Notes under the pieces: generated by a model
What the model saw: the letters and a program-made list of their open reading frames with translations, nothing else
Told to the model about the DNA's origin: nothing
The model's database searches: none
Shown here: positions 1-8,307 of the stretch, one piece after another
Layout: every line of letters begins with the position of its first letter
Position numbering within the stretch: position 1 is the stretch's first letter
Origin: Pseudonocardia autotrophica
Lineage (GTDB): Bacteria; Actinomycetota; Actinomycetes; Mycobacteriales; Pseudonocardiaceae
Direction of reading: 5' to 3'
DNA: 64,000 nucleotides
Assembly: GCF_000717175.1 (NCBI RefSeq)
Contig: NZ_JNYD01000001.1
Location: forward strand, 124,001 to 188,000
Made by a program: the position numbers and the translations under genes

Positions 1-1780
1 TCTCCCGCACCGACTGCGCGACCAGGCTGCGGTCGAGCGGGGTGAGGCGGCGCATCCACACGACGTCGGACAGCGGCTCGCCGCGGTCGAACTGCGCGAG
101 CTGCTGGCGCAGCCGCACCCGCTGGAGCACCTCGAACACCTCGATCAGCGTGCTGCCCTGATCGCGGGGCAGCAGCATCGAGCCCGCCGCCGCGGCGAGC
201 CGGGCCCGCGTCGACAGCTCGGGGGACCGCACGCTCAGCGCCGCCCACCGGGCCATCTCGACGACCGGGCGCAGAGCGTGCGCCTTGAGGTCGAACGTGC
301 CGCCGCGCCCGGCGAGCACGTCGCGCACCGAGCGCAGGTGTGCGCGGTGCGACAGCGACTCCCGGACCAGCAGCTTCATCGTGGCCGGGTGGTCGCGCAC
401 GCCGGCGAACACCTCGGTCACCACGGGCCGGGCGGGGTCGCCCTGGATGGGGCGGCCGTCGAGCAGCAGGGACGCCATGAGCATCCCCTGGTCGTCCAGG
501 GGCGAGACCAGCCACTGCTCGGCGGCCGCGCGCCACTGGGACCGCGTGCGCGCGAAGGCGGGCGACGCCGGGGTGGCGCCGTGCGCGTCGACCCGCAGGC
601 CCGCCCGGCGCAGCACGTCGGCGACCTCGGCGAACGCGCCCCGGTAGGCGGCCGCCCGGCGCGCGTCGACGGACTCGGCGAACACCACCGCGGAGTCGAT
701 GTCCGAGCCGAGGGTGGGTTCGCGGCGGGCGTTGCTGCCCAGCAGCATCCAGGTGACCTCGGCCTCGTCGAGGTCCGGGCGCCCGGCGAGGACCAGGGTG
801 AGGACCCGCCGCATCACGGCGTCGACCACGGTGGAATACACCGCCGTGGTCTCCGAGGCCTCCCGCCGCTGCCGGACGAGGTCGCCGAGCAGGAGCGGGA
901 GGCGGCGGGCGAGGCTCACCACGTCGTCGAGCCCCTCGGCCCGCACCACCTGCTCGCGCAGCACCACCCCGGCCGCCGAGGGTGAGGCGAGGAAGTCCTG
1001 CGGGTCCACCGCCCCGCGCAGCCGGCCGTCCGCGTCGACGACCAGCAGCAGGTCGAGCCGGTGCTCGGTGAGCTCCTGCAGCACGTCGGCGGTGGGGGTG
1101 CCGGTCCGCACGGTCCGGGCCACCGGGGTCATGACCTCGGTGACCGGCGTGTCCCCGGGCCGCCCCTCGGCCACGACCCGCGCGCGCAGCACGGCGTCGG
1201 TGACCAGCCCGAACCGGCCGTCGCCGACCGGCACGGCGACGTAGCCCGCCCTCCGCTCGGTCATCAGCCGCGCCGCCTCGGCCACCGTGGTCCCCGGCGT
1301 GCCGAGCACGGGCTCGGACACGACCAGCTCGTCGACGGTCCGGAAGCGGGGCGCCGGGCCGGTGCGACTGCGGGCCTCGAAGAGGTCGTGGGCGAGCAGC
1401 CGGACGCCGGCGGGGGAGGAGAACGCCGAGGCCACGGCCTTGCGCGGGATCCGCACCAACCGCACCGGGCCGAGCGCCACCGCCCGCGGCCCGACGGCGG
1501 CGCCGGTCAGGACGGACGTCTGCCCGAAGACCCCGCCGCGGCCGACCGTCTCGTCGGCCGGCCGGTCGCAGGCGTCGTCGACGGTCCACATCTCGACCTG
1601 GCCGGAGAGCACGACGTGGACCGCCTCGCCGGCCTGCGCGAACGCGTCGAGGATCTGCGCGCCCGGCGGATGGTCGACGACCTCGGCCGCCCCGGCGACC
1701 CGCCGCAGCTCGGGCTCCGGCAGCGAGCCGAACGGCGCGGTCCGCCCCAGGAAGCCCGCGAGATCGTCCACAGGCGCCAT
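1..1780 (-). CDS. cNMP-binding / CBS / DUF294 nucleotidyltransferase-like signalling protein (3' end outside window)
   Basis: I translated this from the ATG at 1780; it stays open to the left edge (593 codons seen). Residues about 10-125 form a cyclic-nucleotide-binding (Crp-like) domain. Residues about 150-265 are two CBS repeats. From about 310 comes a DUF294 domain with the nucleotidyltransferase motif GSNARREPTLGSDID (348-362, metal-binding Asp at 360 and 362), followed by a DUF294_C helical region. Families with this order resemble GlnD and are usually called putative signal-transduction or nucleotidyltransferase proteins; the substrate is unknown. The gene starts 41 bases after the fabH-like gene on the same strand and may share its transcript. 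The C-terminus is missing. Confidence 0.85.
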   Translation of the reverse strand, partial: MAPVDDLAGFLGRTAPFGSLPEPELRRVAGAAEVVDHPPGAQILDAFAQAGEAVHVVLSGQVEMWTVDDACDRPADETVGRGGVFGQTSVLTGAAVGPRAVALGPVRLVRIPRKAVASAFSSPAGVRLLAHDLFEARSRTGPAPRFRTVDELVVSEPVLGTPGTTVAEAARLMTERRAGYVAVPVGDGRFGLVTDAVLRARVVAEGRPGDTPVTEVMTPVARTVRTGTPTADVLQELTEHRLDLLLVVDADGRLRGAVDPQDFLASPSAAGVVLREQVVRAEGLDDVVSLARRLPLLLGDLVRQRREASETTAVYSTVVDAVMRRVLTLVLAGRPDLDEAEVTWMLLGSNARREPTLGSDIDSAVVFAESVDARRAAAYRGAFAEVADVLRRAGLRVDAHGATPASPAFARTRSQWRAAAEQWLVSPLDDQGMLMASLLLDGRPIQGDPARPVVTEVFAGVRDHPATMKLLVRESLSHRAHLRSVRDVLAGRGGTFDLKAHALRPVVEMARWAALSVRSPELSTRARLAAAAGSMLLPRDQGSTLIEVFEVLQRVRLRQQLAQFDRGEPLSDVVWMRRLTPLDRSLVAQSVRE

Positions 1781-1821
1781 GGTGGCAGGCGCCGGCCAGG
1801 GACCGGTCGATACGGGCGGCG

Positions 1822-2820
1822 TCAGCCCAGGTCGGGCCAGGTGAGCGTGGCCGCGCCCCAGGTCGCCCCGCCGCCGAACGCGGTGAGCACGACCTTGTCG
1901 CCGGGGCGCAGGATCCCGCGGTCGTGCGCGTCGGACAGGGCGACCGGGATCGACGCGGCGGCGGTGTTCCCGACGCGGTCGAGGTTGGCGACGACCCGGT
2001 CCGCGGGCACGCCGAGCCGGTGGGCCACGGCGTCGAGGATCCGGCGGTTGGCCTGGTGGCCCACGAACCGGTCGACCTCGTCGACGGCCCAGCCGGTGCG
2101 GTCGAGGATCTCCCGGGTGGAGCCGGTCATGCGGTCGACGGCCTGGCGGTAGACCGCCTGGCCCTGCATGGTGAACCAGCGCTCGTCGGAGCCGGGCTCG
2201 CGGGAGCCGCCGCCGGGCGTGATGATCAGGTCCTCCTGCCCGCCGTCGCTGCCCAGGACGATGTCGTGCACCGTGGGGGCGTGCCCCGTGCGGGCGCCGC
2301 CGGCCCGCAGCACCGCGGCCCCGGCGCCGTCGCCGAAGAGGAAGGCGGTGCGGCGGTCGGCGGGGTCGACGATGGTCGAGAACGTGTCGGCGGCGACCAG
2401 CAGCACGGAGTCCGCGGCGCCGGCGGTGATCATCGCGCTCGCCGTGGACAGCCCGTAGAGGAACCCGGAGCACACGGCGTTGACGTCGAAGGCCGGGACC
2501 GTGCCCAGGCCCAGCCGGTGCGCGACGAGCGGCGCGGTGGCCGGGCAGGTCCGGTCCGGGGTGGTGGTCGCGAGCACGACGAGGTCGACCTCGCCGGTGC
2601 CGCCGGTGTGCAGGTCGGCCTTGAGCGCGCGGGCGCCGGCCTCGGCGGCCAGGTCGGAGGTCGCGGTGCCGGGGTCGACGTGGTGGCGGGTGGCGATCCC
2701 GCTGCGGCTCCGGATCCACTCGTCGGACGTGTCGAGCGTCCTGGCGAGGTCGTCGTTGGTGACGACCCGGGCGGGCAACGCGTGCCCGAGTCCGGTGAGG
2801 CGCGGAGCGCGGTCCTGCAT
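1822..2820 (-). CDS. fabH: 3-oxoacyl-ACP synthase III (KAS III) family
   Basis: The protein has 332 residues, the normal KAS III length. The catalytic triad is visible: Cys117 in DVNAVCSGF, His255 in VGHQANRR and Asn285 in VGNTAAAS. The C-terminus ends in the usual glycine-rich FGGGATWGA segment. KAS III condenses acyl-CoA with malonyl-ACP to start fatty-acid synthesis; related actinobacterial paralogues prime other polyketide or lipid pathways. No ACP, FabD or FabF gene is adjacent, so a housekeeping role cannot be assumed. The cNMP/CBS gene lies just downstream on the same strand. Confidence 0.85.
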   Translation of the reverse strand: MQDRAPRLTGLGHALPARVVTNDDLARTLDTSDEWIRSRSGIATRHHVDPGTATSDLAAEAGARALKADLHTGGTGEVDLVVLATTTPDRTCPATAPLVAHRLGLGTVPAFDVNAVCSGFLYGLSTASAMITAGAADSVLLVAADTFSTIVDPADRRTAFLFGDGAGAAVLRAGGARTGHAPTVHDIVLGSDGGQEDLIITPGGGSREPGSDERWFTMQGQAVYRQAVDRMTGSTREILDRTGWAVDEVDRFVGHQANRRILDAVAHRLGVPADRVVANLDRVGNTAAASIPVALSDAHDRGILRPGDKVVLTAFGGGATWGAATLTWPDLG

Positions 2821-3084
2821 TTCGTGGCACCCGGTTCCGAGTCGGCGACGGCATACCGGGTCGAGTGTCGTGCCTCGCCCCGCATGCCCACAACCGGGCT
2901 GTGACCTGCGAATCTTCGAAGCAGCGCTCTACTCGTCGGTAGGGCGATCACGCGCGGAGGATCGGCGCTGCGGGTTCTGGACCGACCGGCGGTGCGGGGC
3001 AGGACGACACTTGGGTTTTCGTGCGCAACTCTCCGTGCGACACTCTCCGGGACGACTTCCCCGAGGACGAGGAGTGCCGCGCCG

Positions 3085-3591
3085 ATGGAGTGGACCGGAG
3101 CCCGCTACGCCGACCAGCCGACCGTCGAGGTCGAGACCTGGGTCGACGCGCCGCCGGAGCGGGTGTGGCCCGCGGTGGTCGACGTCGAGGCGATGCCCGG
3201 GCAGAGCCCCGAGGTCCAGCGCGTGGAGTGGCTCGAGGGCGGCACCCCGGCGGTGGGGGCGCGGTTCCGGGGCCACAGCGCGCACGACGCGCTGGGGGAG
3301 TGGTCCACCGTCTCGCACGTGGTCGAGTGCGAGGAGCCGCGGGTGTTCGCGTGGGCCGTCGAGGACCCCGAGAACCCCACCGCGACCTGGCGTTTCACCC
3401 TCGAGCCCGCCGACGGCGGCACCCGGCTGCGGCAGTGGGTGCGGATGGGCCCGGCGCGGTCGGGGCTGAGCCTGGCGATCGACCGGATGCCGGACAAGGA
3501 GCAGAAGATCGTCTTCGTCCGGCTGCGGGAGTTCGAGGCGAACATGACCGGCACCGTCGAGGCGATCAAGAAGCGCGTCGAGGGCGCGTGA
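3085..3591 (+). CDS. SRPBCC family (polyketide cyclase/START-like) protein
   Basis: The 168-residue protein starts at the ATG of MEWTGARYADQP. An upstream in-frame ATG at 2992 would add a basic, non-conserved leader. The helix-grip pattern is visible: VEVETWVDAPPERVWPAVVD at the N-terminus, a middle beta-sheet region, and a long C-terminal helix ending in NMTGTVEAIKKRVEGA. Such proteins bind hydrophobic ligands; the ligand is unknown. The stop codon shares one base with the start of the LLM oxidoreductase (TGATG), so the two are almost certainly translationally coupled. Confidence 0.8.
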   Translation: MEWTGARYADQPTVEVETWVDAPPERVWPAVVDVEAMPGQSPEVQRVEWLEGGTPAVGARFRGHSAHDALGEWSTVSHVVECEEPRVFAWAVEDPENPTATWRFTLEPADGGTRLRQWVRMGPARSGLSLAIDRMPDKEQKIVFVRLREFEANMTGTVEAIKKRVEGA

Positions 3592-4649
3592 TGCGCACCG
3601 CCACCACGGTCGAGGGCTCGGGCGGCGACTTCCGGCGGACCGTCGAGTTCGTCGTCGAGGCCGAGAAGCTGGGCATGGACGCGGTGTTCGTCGCCGAGGC
3701 GTGGGGGTCGGACGCCCCGTCCGTCCTCGGCTACCTGGCGGCACGCACGGACCGGATCACCCTCGGCTCCGGCATCGTGCAGGTCGGCACGCGCACGCCG
3801 GTCGCGATCGCGCAGGCGGCGCTCACGCTGGCGGACATGTCCGAGGGCCGGTTCGTCCTGGGCCTCGGCCCGTCCGGCCCGCAGGTCCTGGAGGGCCTGC
3901 ACGGCGTCCCCTTCGCCCGCCCGCTCACCCGGACCCGGGAGACGATCGCCGTCATCCGGCAGGCCTTCGCGGGGGAGAAGATCGCCTTCGACGGCGGGAC
4001 CGTGCACATCCCGCTGCCCGGCGGCGAGGGCCGGCCGATGCGGCTGTCCACCGCGCCGAACCCGGACATCCCGATCTACCTCGCCACCCTGTCCCCGCGG
4101 ATGCTGCGGCTCACCGGCGAGACGGCCGACGGCTGGCTCGGCACGAGCTTCGTCCCCGAGGGCGCCGCGGCCTACTTCGGCCCGCTCGACGAGGGCCTGG
4201 CCGCGGCCGGCCGCACCCGCGCCGACCTCGACGTCTGCCAGGGCGCCGAGGTGGCCTTCGCCGCCGACGAGGACGAGCTGCGCGGGATGGTCGCCGAGCG
4301 GAAGCAGGGCCTGGCGTTCAGCCTCGGCGGGATGGGCTCGGCGAGCACCAACTTCTACAACGAGGCCTACAGCCGGCAGGGCTGGGCGGAGGCCGCCGCC
4401 GAGGTCTGCGAGCGGTGGCAGGCCGGCGACCGCGCCGGGGCGGCCGGGTTGATCACGGACGAGATGGTGCTGGGCACCACGCTCATCGGCACCGAGGAGA
4501 GGGTCCGCGCCCGGCTGCGGGTCTGGCGGGACGCGGGCGTGGACACCGTGCGGCTCTACCCGGCCGGCGACACGCTCGAGGCGCGGCTGACGACGCTGGG
4601 GCGGGCCCTCGATCTCGTCCGGCAGATCGGCAGGTCGGACGACCGTTGA
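3591..4649 (+). CDS. LLM-class, probably F420-dependent oxidoreductase
   Basis: The 352-residue protein has the luciferase-like TIM-barrel signatures of this class: FVVEAEKLGMDAVFVAEAWG near the N-terminus, then TDRITLGSGIVQVGTRTPV and FVLGLGPSGPQV. Family members are cold-shock-length barrel enzymes that bind F420 or FMN and reduce or oxidise small substrates; the substrate here is unknown. The start at 3591 overlaps the SRPBCC stop by one base. Longer open reading in this frame begins inside the SRPBCC gene and is not credible. F420 rather than FMN is inferred from the actinobacterial context. Confidence 0.82.
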   Translation: MRTATTVEGSGGDFRRTVEFVVEAEKLGMDAVFVAEAWGSDAPSVLGYLAARTDRITLGSGIVQVGTRTPVAIAQAALTLADMSEGRFVLGLGPSGPQVLEGLHGVPFARPLTRTRETIAVIRQAFAGEKIAFDGGTVHIPLPGGEGRPMRLSTAPNPDIPIYLATLSPRMLRLTGETADGWLGTSFVPEGAAAYFGPLDEGLAAAGRTRADLDVCQGAEVAFAADEDELRGMVAERKQGLAFSLGGMGSASTNFYNEAYSRQGWAEAAAEVCERWQAGDRAGAAGLITDEMVLGTTLIGTEERVRARLRVWRDAGVDTVRLYPAGDTLEARLTTLGRALDLVRQIGRSDDR

Positions 4650-4700
4650 CCGGCCGTTCGCCGCAGCGGACAATCGTCGCCCTCGCGGAGGGAGCCGACG

Positions 4701-5303
4701 ATGGCGTGGAACCTCAGGGGACGATTCGTCGAGACGTGTTCGTGCGAGCTGATGTGCCCGTGCAACCTGACGCTCGACCACGGCGCCACCTACGACTTCT
4801 GCCGGGCGACCCTGGCCTTCGACATCGTCGACGGCGAGATCGACGGCACGGACGTCCGGGGCCGCCGGGTGGTCGCCATCATCGACACCCCGAAGGTGAT
4901 GACGGACGGCAACTGGCGCCTCGGGATGTTCGTCGACGACGAGGCCACCGACGAGCAGTTCGACAAGTTGGTGAAGGTGTTCGGCGGGCAGCTCGGGGGC
5001 CCGATGGCCGCGCTGGCCCCCCTCGTGGGCGAGGTCGTCGGGATCGAGCGGGCGGCGATCGAGCTCGACCACGACGGGCTCCGGCACCGCGTGCGCGTCC
5101 CCGACCGGATCGACTTCGAGGTCGAGGACATCGTGCCGTTCGGCGCCGAGGACGGGCGGCCGGTGCGCTTCGACGGCATGTTCCACCCGGTCGGCTCGAA
5201 CCTGACCATGGCGGAGGCGCGGCGCTCGCGGATCGACGCCTTCGGCATCCGGTACGAGGGCAAGACCGGGTTGTCCACGTCCGACTTCTCCTGGGCCGCC
5301 TGA
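4701..5303 (+). CDS. DUF1326 family protein
   Basis: The 200-residue soluble protein matches the DUF1326 pattern. Its N-terminus carries a cysteine cluster, VETCSCELMCPCN (Cys12, 14, 18, 20), followed by an all-beta domain with the typical GTDVRGRRVVAIIDTP and MFHPVGSNLT segments. The biochemical role of the family is unknown; the CxC...CPC cluster suggests metal or thiol chemistry. The next gene, a DUF2182 membrane protein, starts 4 bases later, and the two families often occur together. It lies 51 bases after the LLM gene and may be a separate unit. Confidence 0.85.
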   Translation: MAWNLRGRFVETCSCELMCPCNLTLDHGATYDFCRATLAFDIVDGEIDGTDVRGRRVVAIIDTPKVMTDGNWRLGMFVDDEATDEQFDKLVKVFGGQLGGPMAALAPLVGEVVGIERAAIELDHDGLRHRVRVPDRIDFEVEDIVPFGAEDGRPVRFDGMFHPVGSNLTMAEARRSRIDAFGIRYEGKTGLSTSDFSWAA

Positions 5304-5307
5304 CCCG

Positions 5308-6123
5308 ATGAGCGCCCCGGCGCAGGACTCCGGCCGGACCGGCGGTCTCGCGCCTGCGTACGCCGCCGTCCGGGCCCGGCTCGGACTGGTCGTCGTCCTC
5401 TTCGTCCTCGCCGCGCTCGCCTGGTGGTGGACGGCCGGCCGGATGCAGGGCATGGACGAGGGCCCGTGGACCGGCCTGGGCGAGCTCGGCTGGTTCCTCG
5501 GCATCTGGGTCGTGATGATGGCCGCGATGATGTTCCCGGCGGTCTCCCCGACCGTCGCGCTGTACTCCCGCCTGACCCGGGAGCGGTCCCCGGTGTCCCC
5601 CCTGTTGTTCACCGCGGGGTACGTCCTGACCTGGACCGGTGCCGGCCTGGCGGCCTTCGCGATCGCCACGACGGCCAGGTACGTCCCCGGGGACGTCACG
5701 GCGTGGGACGGTGCGGGGCGCTGGATCGCCGGGGGCACCCTCCTCGTCGCGGCCGGGTACGAGCTGACGCCGCTCAAGGACGTCTGCCTCGCCAAGTGCA
5801 CGAGCCCGCTCGGGTTCCTGCTCACCTCCTGGCGCGAGGGCCGCCGGGGCGCCGTGCGGATGGGCGCGAAGAACGGGGCCTGGTGCGTCGGGTGCTGCTG
5901 GGCGCTGATGGCGTCGCTGTTCGCGCTGGGGGTCATGAGCATCACCTGGATGGCCGCCGTCGCCGGGCTCATCACGCTCGAGAAGACGTTGCCGTGGCGC
6001 CGGTTCACGACCTACGCGACGGCGGTCCTGCTGCTCGCGCTCGGCGTGCTGCTCCTCGTCGCCCCCGACGCGGTGCCGGGCCTCACCGTGCCCGGCACGG
6101 CACCGAGGGACGACATGTCCTAG
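5308..6123 (+). CDS. DUF2182 family integral membrane protein
   Basis: The 271-residue protein has about six hydrophobic segments (first about 24-46, then about 62-84, 98-122, 138-150, 195-240). DUF2182 hallmarks are visible: the methionine-rich WVVMMAAMMFPAVSPTVALY, GYELTPLKDVCLAKC, and NGAWCVGCCWALMASLF. The family has been described as predicted metal-binding membrane protein; no transport substrate is established. The stop codon overlaps the stop of the opposing regulator by four bases (CTAG at 6120-6123). It is translationally close to the DUF1326 gene, so a soluble-plus-membrane pair is likely. Confidence 0.85.
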   Translation: MSAPAQDSGRTGGLAPAYAAVRARLGLVVVLFVLAALAWWWTAGRMQGMDEGPWTGLGELGWFLGIWVVMMAAMMFPAVSPTVALYSRLTRERSPVSPLLFTAGYVLTWTGAGLAAFAIATTARYVPGDVTAWDGAGRWIAGGTLLVAAGYELTPLKDVCLAKCTSPLGFLLTSWREGRRGAVRMGAKNGAWCVGCCWALMASLFALGVMSITWMAAVAGLITLEKTLPWRRFTTYATAVLLLALGVLLLVAPDAVPGLTVPGTAPRDDMS

Positions 6124-7787
6124 ATCCCGAACTCCCGCAGCTTCCGGTAGAGCGAGGACCGGGCGATCTGCAGCTGTGCGGCGGCGGCGACCTTGTTGCC
6201 CCCGCAGTCCCGCAGGGCCTCCCGGATCGCGTCGGCCTCGGCGGCCTCCATCGGGGTCAGCCGGGTCCGCGGGGCGTCGGCGCGCAGCCGGGCGGGCAGG
6301 TCGTCGGCATCGACGACGGCGCGGTCCTGCCGGGCCAGCCAGCGCGCGACCCCGGCGAGCTGGCGGAGGTTGCCGGGCCACGGGTGGCGGCGCAGCAGCT
6401 CGGTCGCGGCCGGGGTGAGCCGGGGCCGCGGCGCGCGGCGGTCGACCGTCAACCCGTCGAGCAGGCCGTCGAGCAGCGCGGGGATCTCGTCCGCGCGGCT
6501 GCGCAGCGGCGGGACCACGACGGCGTCGAGGCCGAAGCGGTCGAGCAGCGCCTGCTGGGCCGGGGTGGCGGCGGCGGGGTCGCCGGACCAGGTGCCGGCG
6601 ATCCGGGCGGGCCGGCCGACGTCGTCGAGCAGCGCGCCGAGGGCCGCGCAGGCCGCCTCGTCGAGCGTGTGGAGCCGGGTCAGGGCCACTCCGCCGCGCA
6701 GGGCGGCCCGCACCCCGTCGAGCCAGGCCGGCAGGCCGGTCGTGGGCACCAGCGCGGCGTCGTGCACCGCGAGGCCCAGGCCGCCGAGCAGGGTCGTCTT
6801 GCCGGTGCCCGGCTCGCCGTGCACGAGGAGCGGCTCGGCGCCGAGCCGGCGGCGCACGGTGTCGGCGAGCCCGTCGCCCGACGCGGGGGCGGCCGGCAGA
6901 TTCGCGGGCAGGCCGGGCCGCTCGCCGGCCTCGGGGACCGTGACGATCAGGCCGACGGTCCGGCCCGCCGACGTCACGGTGCGGCAGCGGACCTCCGGCC
7001 CGTGCGGTCCCGCCGGGACGGTCACCTCGGTGGCCCCGGCCAGCTCGTCCTCCGCCCGGGCCCACCAGGCCCGGTGGTCCAGCTCGAGGCGGGCGCCGGC
7101 GCGGTTGGCGATGAGGATGTCGCCGTCGAGCACCACGACCGCCGCCGCCGAGCTGCGCCGCCGGGCGCTGAGGTAGTGCCGGAACAGCTCGCGCTCCCGC
7201 GCGCTGCTGGTGCCGTAGAGCTCGGCCTCGATCTCCCGGACGAGCTTGAGCAGCGTGGGCCGGACCAGCGGGTTCGCGTCCTCGGCGCGGCAGGTCATGT
7301 TCAGCGCGCCGAGCACGCGCCGGGTCATCGGGTGCCGCACCGGGGCGGCCGCACAGCTGAAGCCGTGCAACGCGCCGGAGTAGTGGTCCGCGCCGGTGAC
7401 GACGACCGGACGGGCGGTCTCGAGCGCGGTGCCGATCCCGTTGGTGCCGACGTGCTCCTCGGCCCACTGGGTGCCGACCACGACCGAGCGCCGGTCCAGC
7501 CGGCGGCGCAGGCCGTCCGTGTCCGTCCAGCGCCACAGGACCGTGCCCGTGGGGCCGGTGAGCATCAGGCTCGTGTCGGCGCCGACCAGCGTGTCCGCCG
7601 CGGCCTCCAGCACCGGGGTCGCGGTGCGGCTGAAGCGGCTCTCCTCCGGCTGGGCCTGCGGTAGCTCGAGCTGGTCGGGATCGACCCCGGAGAGCCGCGA
7701 GCGCCGCCAGGACTCGACGATCTCGGGCCGGCGCGGAATGCGCCCGACCTCGCCGGCGAGCAGCCGCTCCCGGTCCCTGTCGATCAT
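6120..7787 (-). CDS. AcoR/NtrC-like regulator (GAF, degenerate AAA+, Fis HTH)
   Basis: The 555-residue protein has the architecture of acetoin/alcohol regulators. Residues about 60-200 look like a GAF sensor (VGTQWAEEHVGTNGIGTALE is diagnostic). Residues about 310-480 are an AAA+ core with Walker A GEPGTGKTT. The C-terminal Fis-type helix-turn-helix ends in CGGNKVAAAAQLQIARSSLY. The GAFTGA loop that contacts sigma-54 is absent and the Walker B segment (ALTRLHTLDEAA) is poor. It therefore probably works with sigma-70-type polymerase, as proposed for actinobacterial relatives. The target is unknown; the acetoin/butanediol genes at 11.0-12.8 kb are a plausible guess. Confidence 0.82.
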   Translation of the reverse strand: MIDRDRERLLAGEVGRIPRRPEIVESWRRSRLSGVDPDQLELPQAQPEESRFSRTATPVLEAAADTLVGADTSLMLTGPTGTVLWRWTDTDGLRRRLDRRSVVVGTQWAEEHVGTNGIGTALETARPVVVTGADHYSGALHGFSCAAAPVRHPMTRRVLGALNMTCRAEDANPLVRPTLLKLVREIEAELYGTSSARERELFRHYLSARRRSSAAAVVVLDGDILIANRAGARLELDHRAWWARAEDELAGATEVTVPAGPHGPEVRCRTVTSAGRTVGLIVTVPEAGERPGLPANLPAAPASGDGLADTVRRRLGAEPLLVHGEPGTGKTTLLGGLGLAVHDAALVPTTGLPAWLDGVRAALRGGVALTRLHTLDEAACAALGALLDDVGRPARIAGTWSGDPAAATPAQQALLDRFGLDAVVVPPLRSRADEIPALLDGLLDGLTVDRRAPRPRLTPAATELLRRHPWPGNLRQLAGVARWLARQDRAVVDADDLPARLRADAPRTRLTPMEAAEADAIREALRDCGGNKVAAAAQLQIARSSLYRKLREFGI

Positions 7788-7938
7788 CCGTTGATCACCG
7801 CCCGCGCACCGCCGCGCAGCACCGTCGCCGTCGGACGTCCGACGCTACACGGCCGGGAGGCCGATCACCTCGGCGAAGGGTGAGGATCGACGGAGCTCGG
7901 GCGGGGGAGATCAGGCCGGGAAGATCAGGCCGGGGAGA

Positions 7939-8091
7939 TCAGGACAGTGCGCGCAGCTCGCCGCGGGCGGGTTCGGCCAGCGACCGCACCACGTCCCACA
8001 GCTGGTCCTCGTCCATCGACATCACCGTCGGGGTCGCCGCGGGGACGGTCGCGTCGTCGTTCTGGGGGAGCCGGTCGTCGTCGACCATCAC
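7939..8091 (-). CDS. small hypothetical protein, about 50 aa
   Basis: This short frame starts at GTG 8091 or ATG 8088 and gives a 49-50 residue acidic protein, (M)[16 protein letters not shown] with a C-terminal helix [26 protein letters not shown] Shine-Dalgarno sequence lies six bases before the GTG. The strong ribosome binding site and the non-random composition argue for a real gene. I recognise no family. A 14-base direct repeat (GATCAGGCCGGGRA, 7910-7937) lies just past its stop. Confidence 0.5.
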   Translation of the reverse strand: MMVDDDRLPQNDDATVPAATPTVMSMDEDQLWDVVRSLAEPARGELRALS

Positions 8092-8307
8092 GCATACCTC
8101 CGTGCTCGGGCCAGACGGTCACTACCCCCGCAACGAGCGCGGTATGCAGCCCGGCGATACGCGGACCGGGACGCGTCGACGAGCGGTGGCGGAGGTGTCG
8201 CGCGCGCGAGACCCGGGTACGCCCACCGACGGTGGCGGCGCGTCCGGCGCCGCCGGCCCGCCCACCACGCGAGCCCGTATCGAGCGATCCACGAGGAGGC
8301 GCACCCC

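Noticed and set aside
3105..6008. 967-codon open frame on the minus strand
   Set aside because: It runs antisense to the SRPBCC, LLM, DUF1326 and DUF2182 genes, which have clear family motifs; its product is low-complexity and matches nothing I know. Long shadow frames are expected at this GC content.
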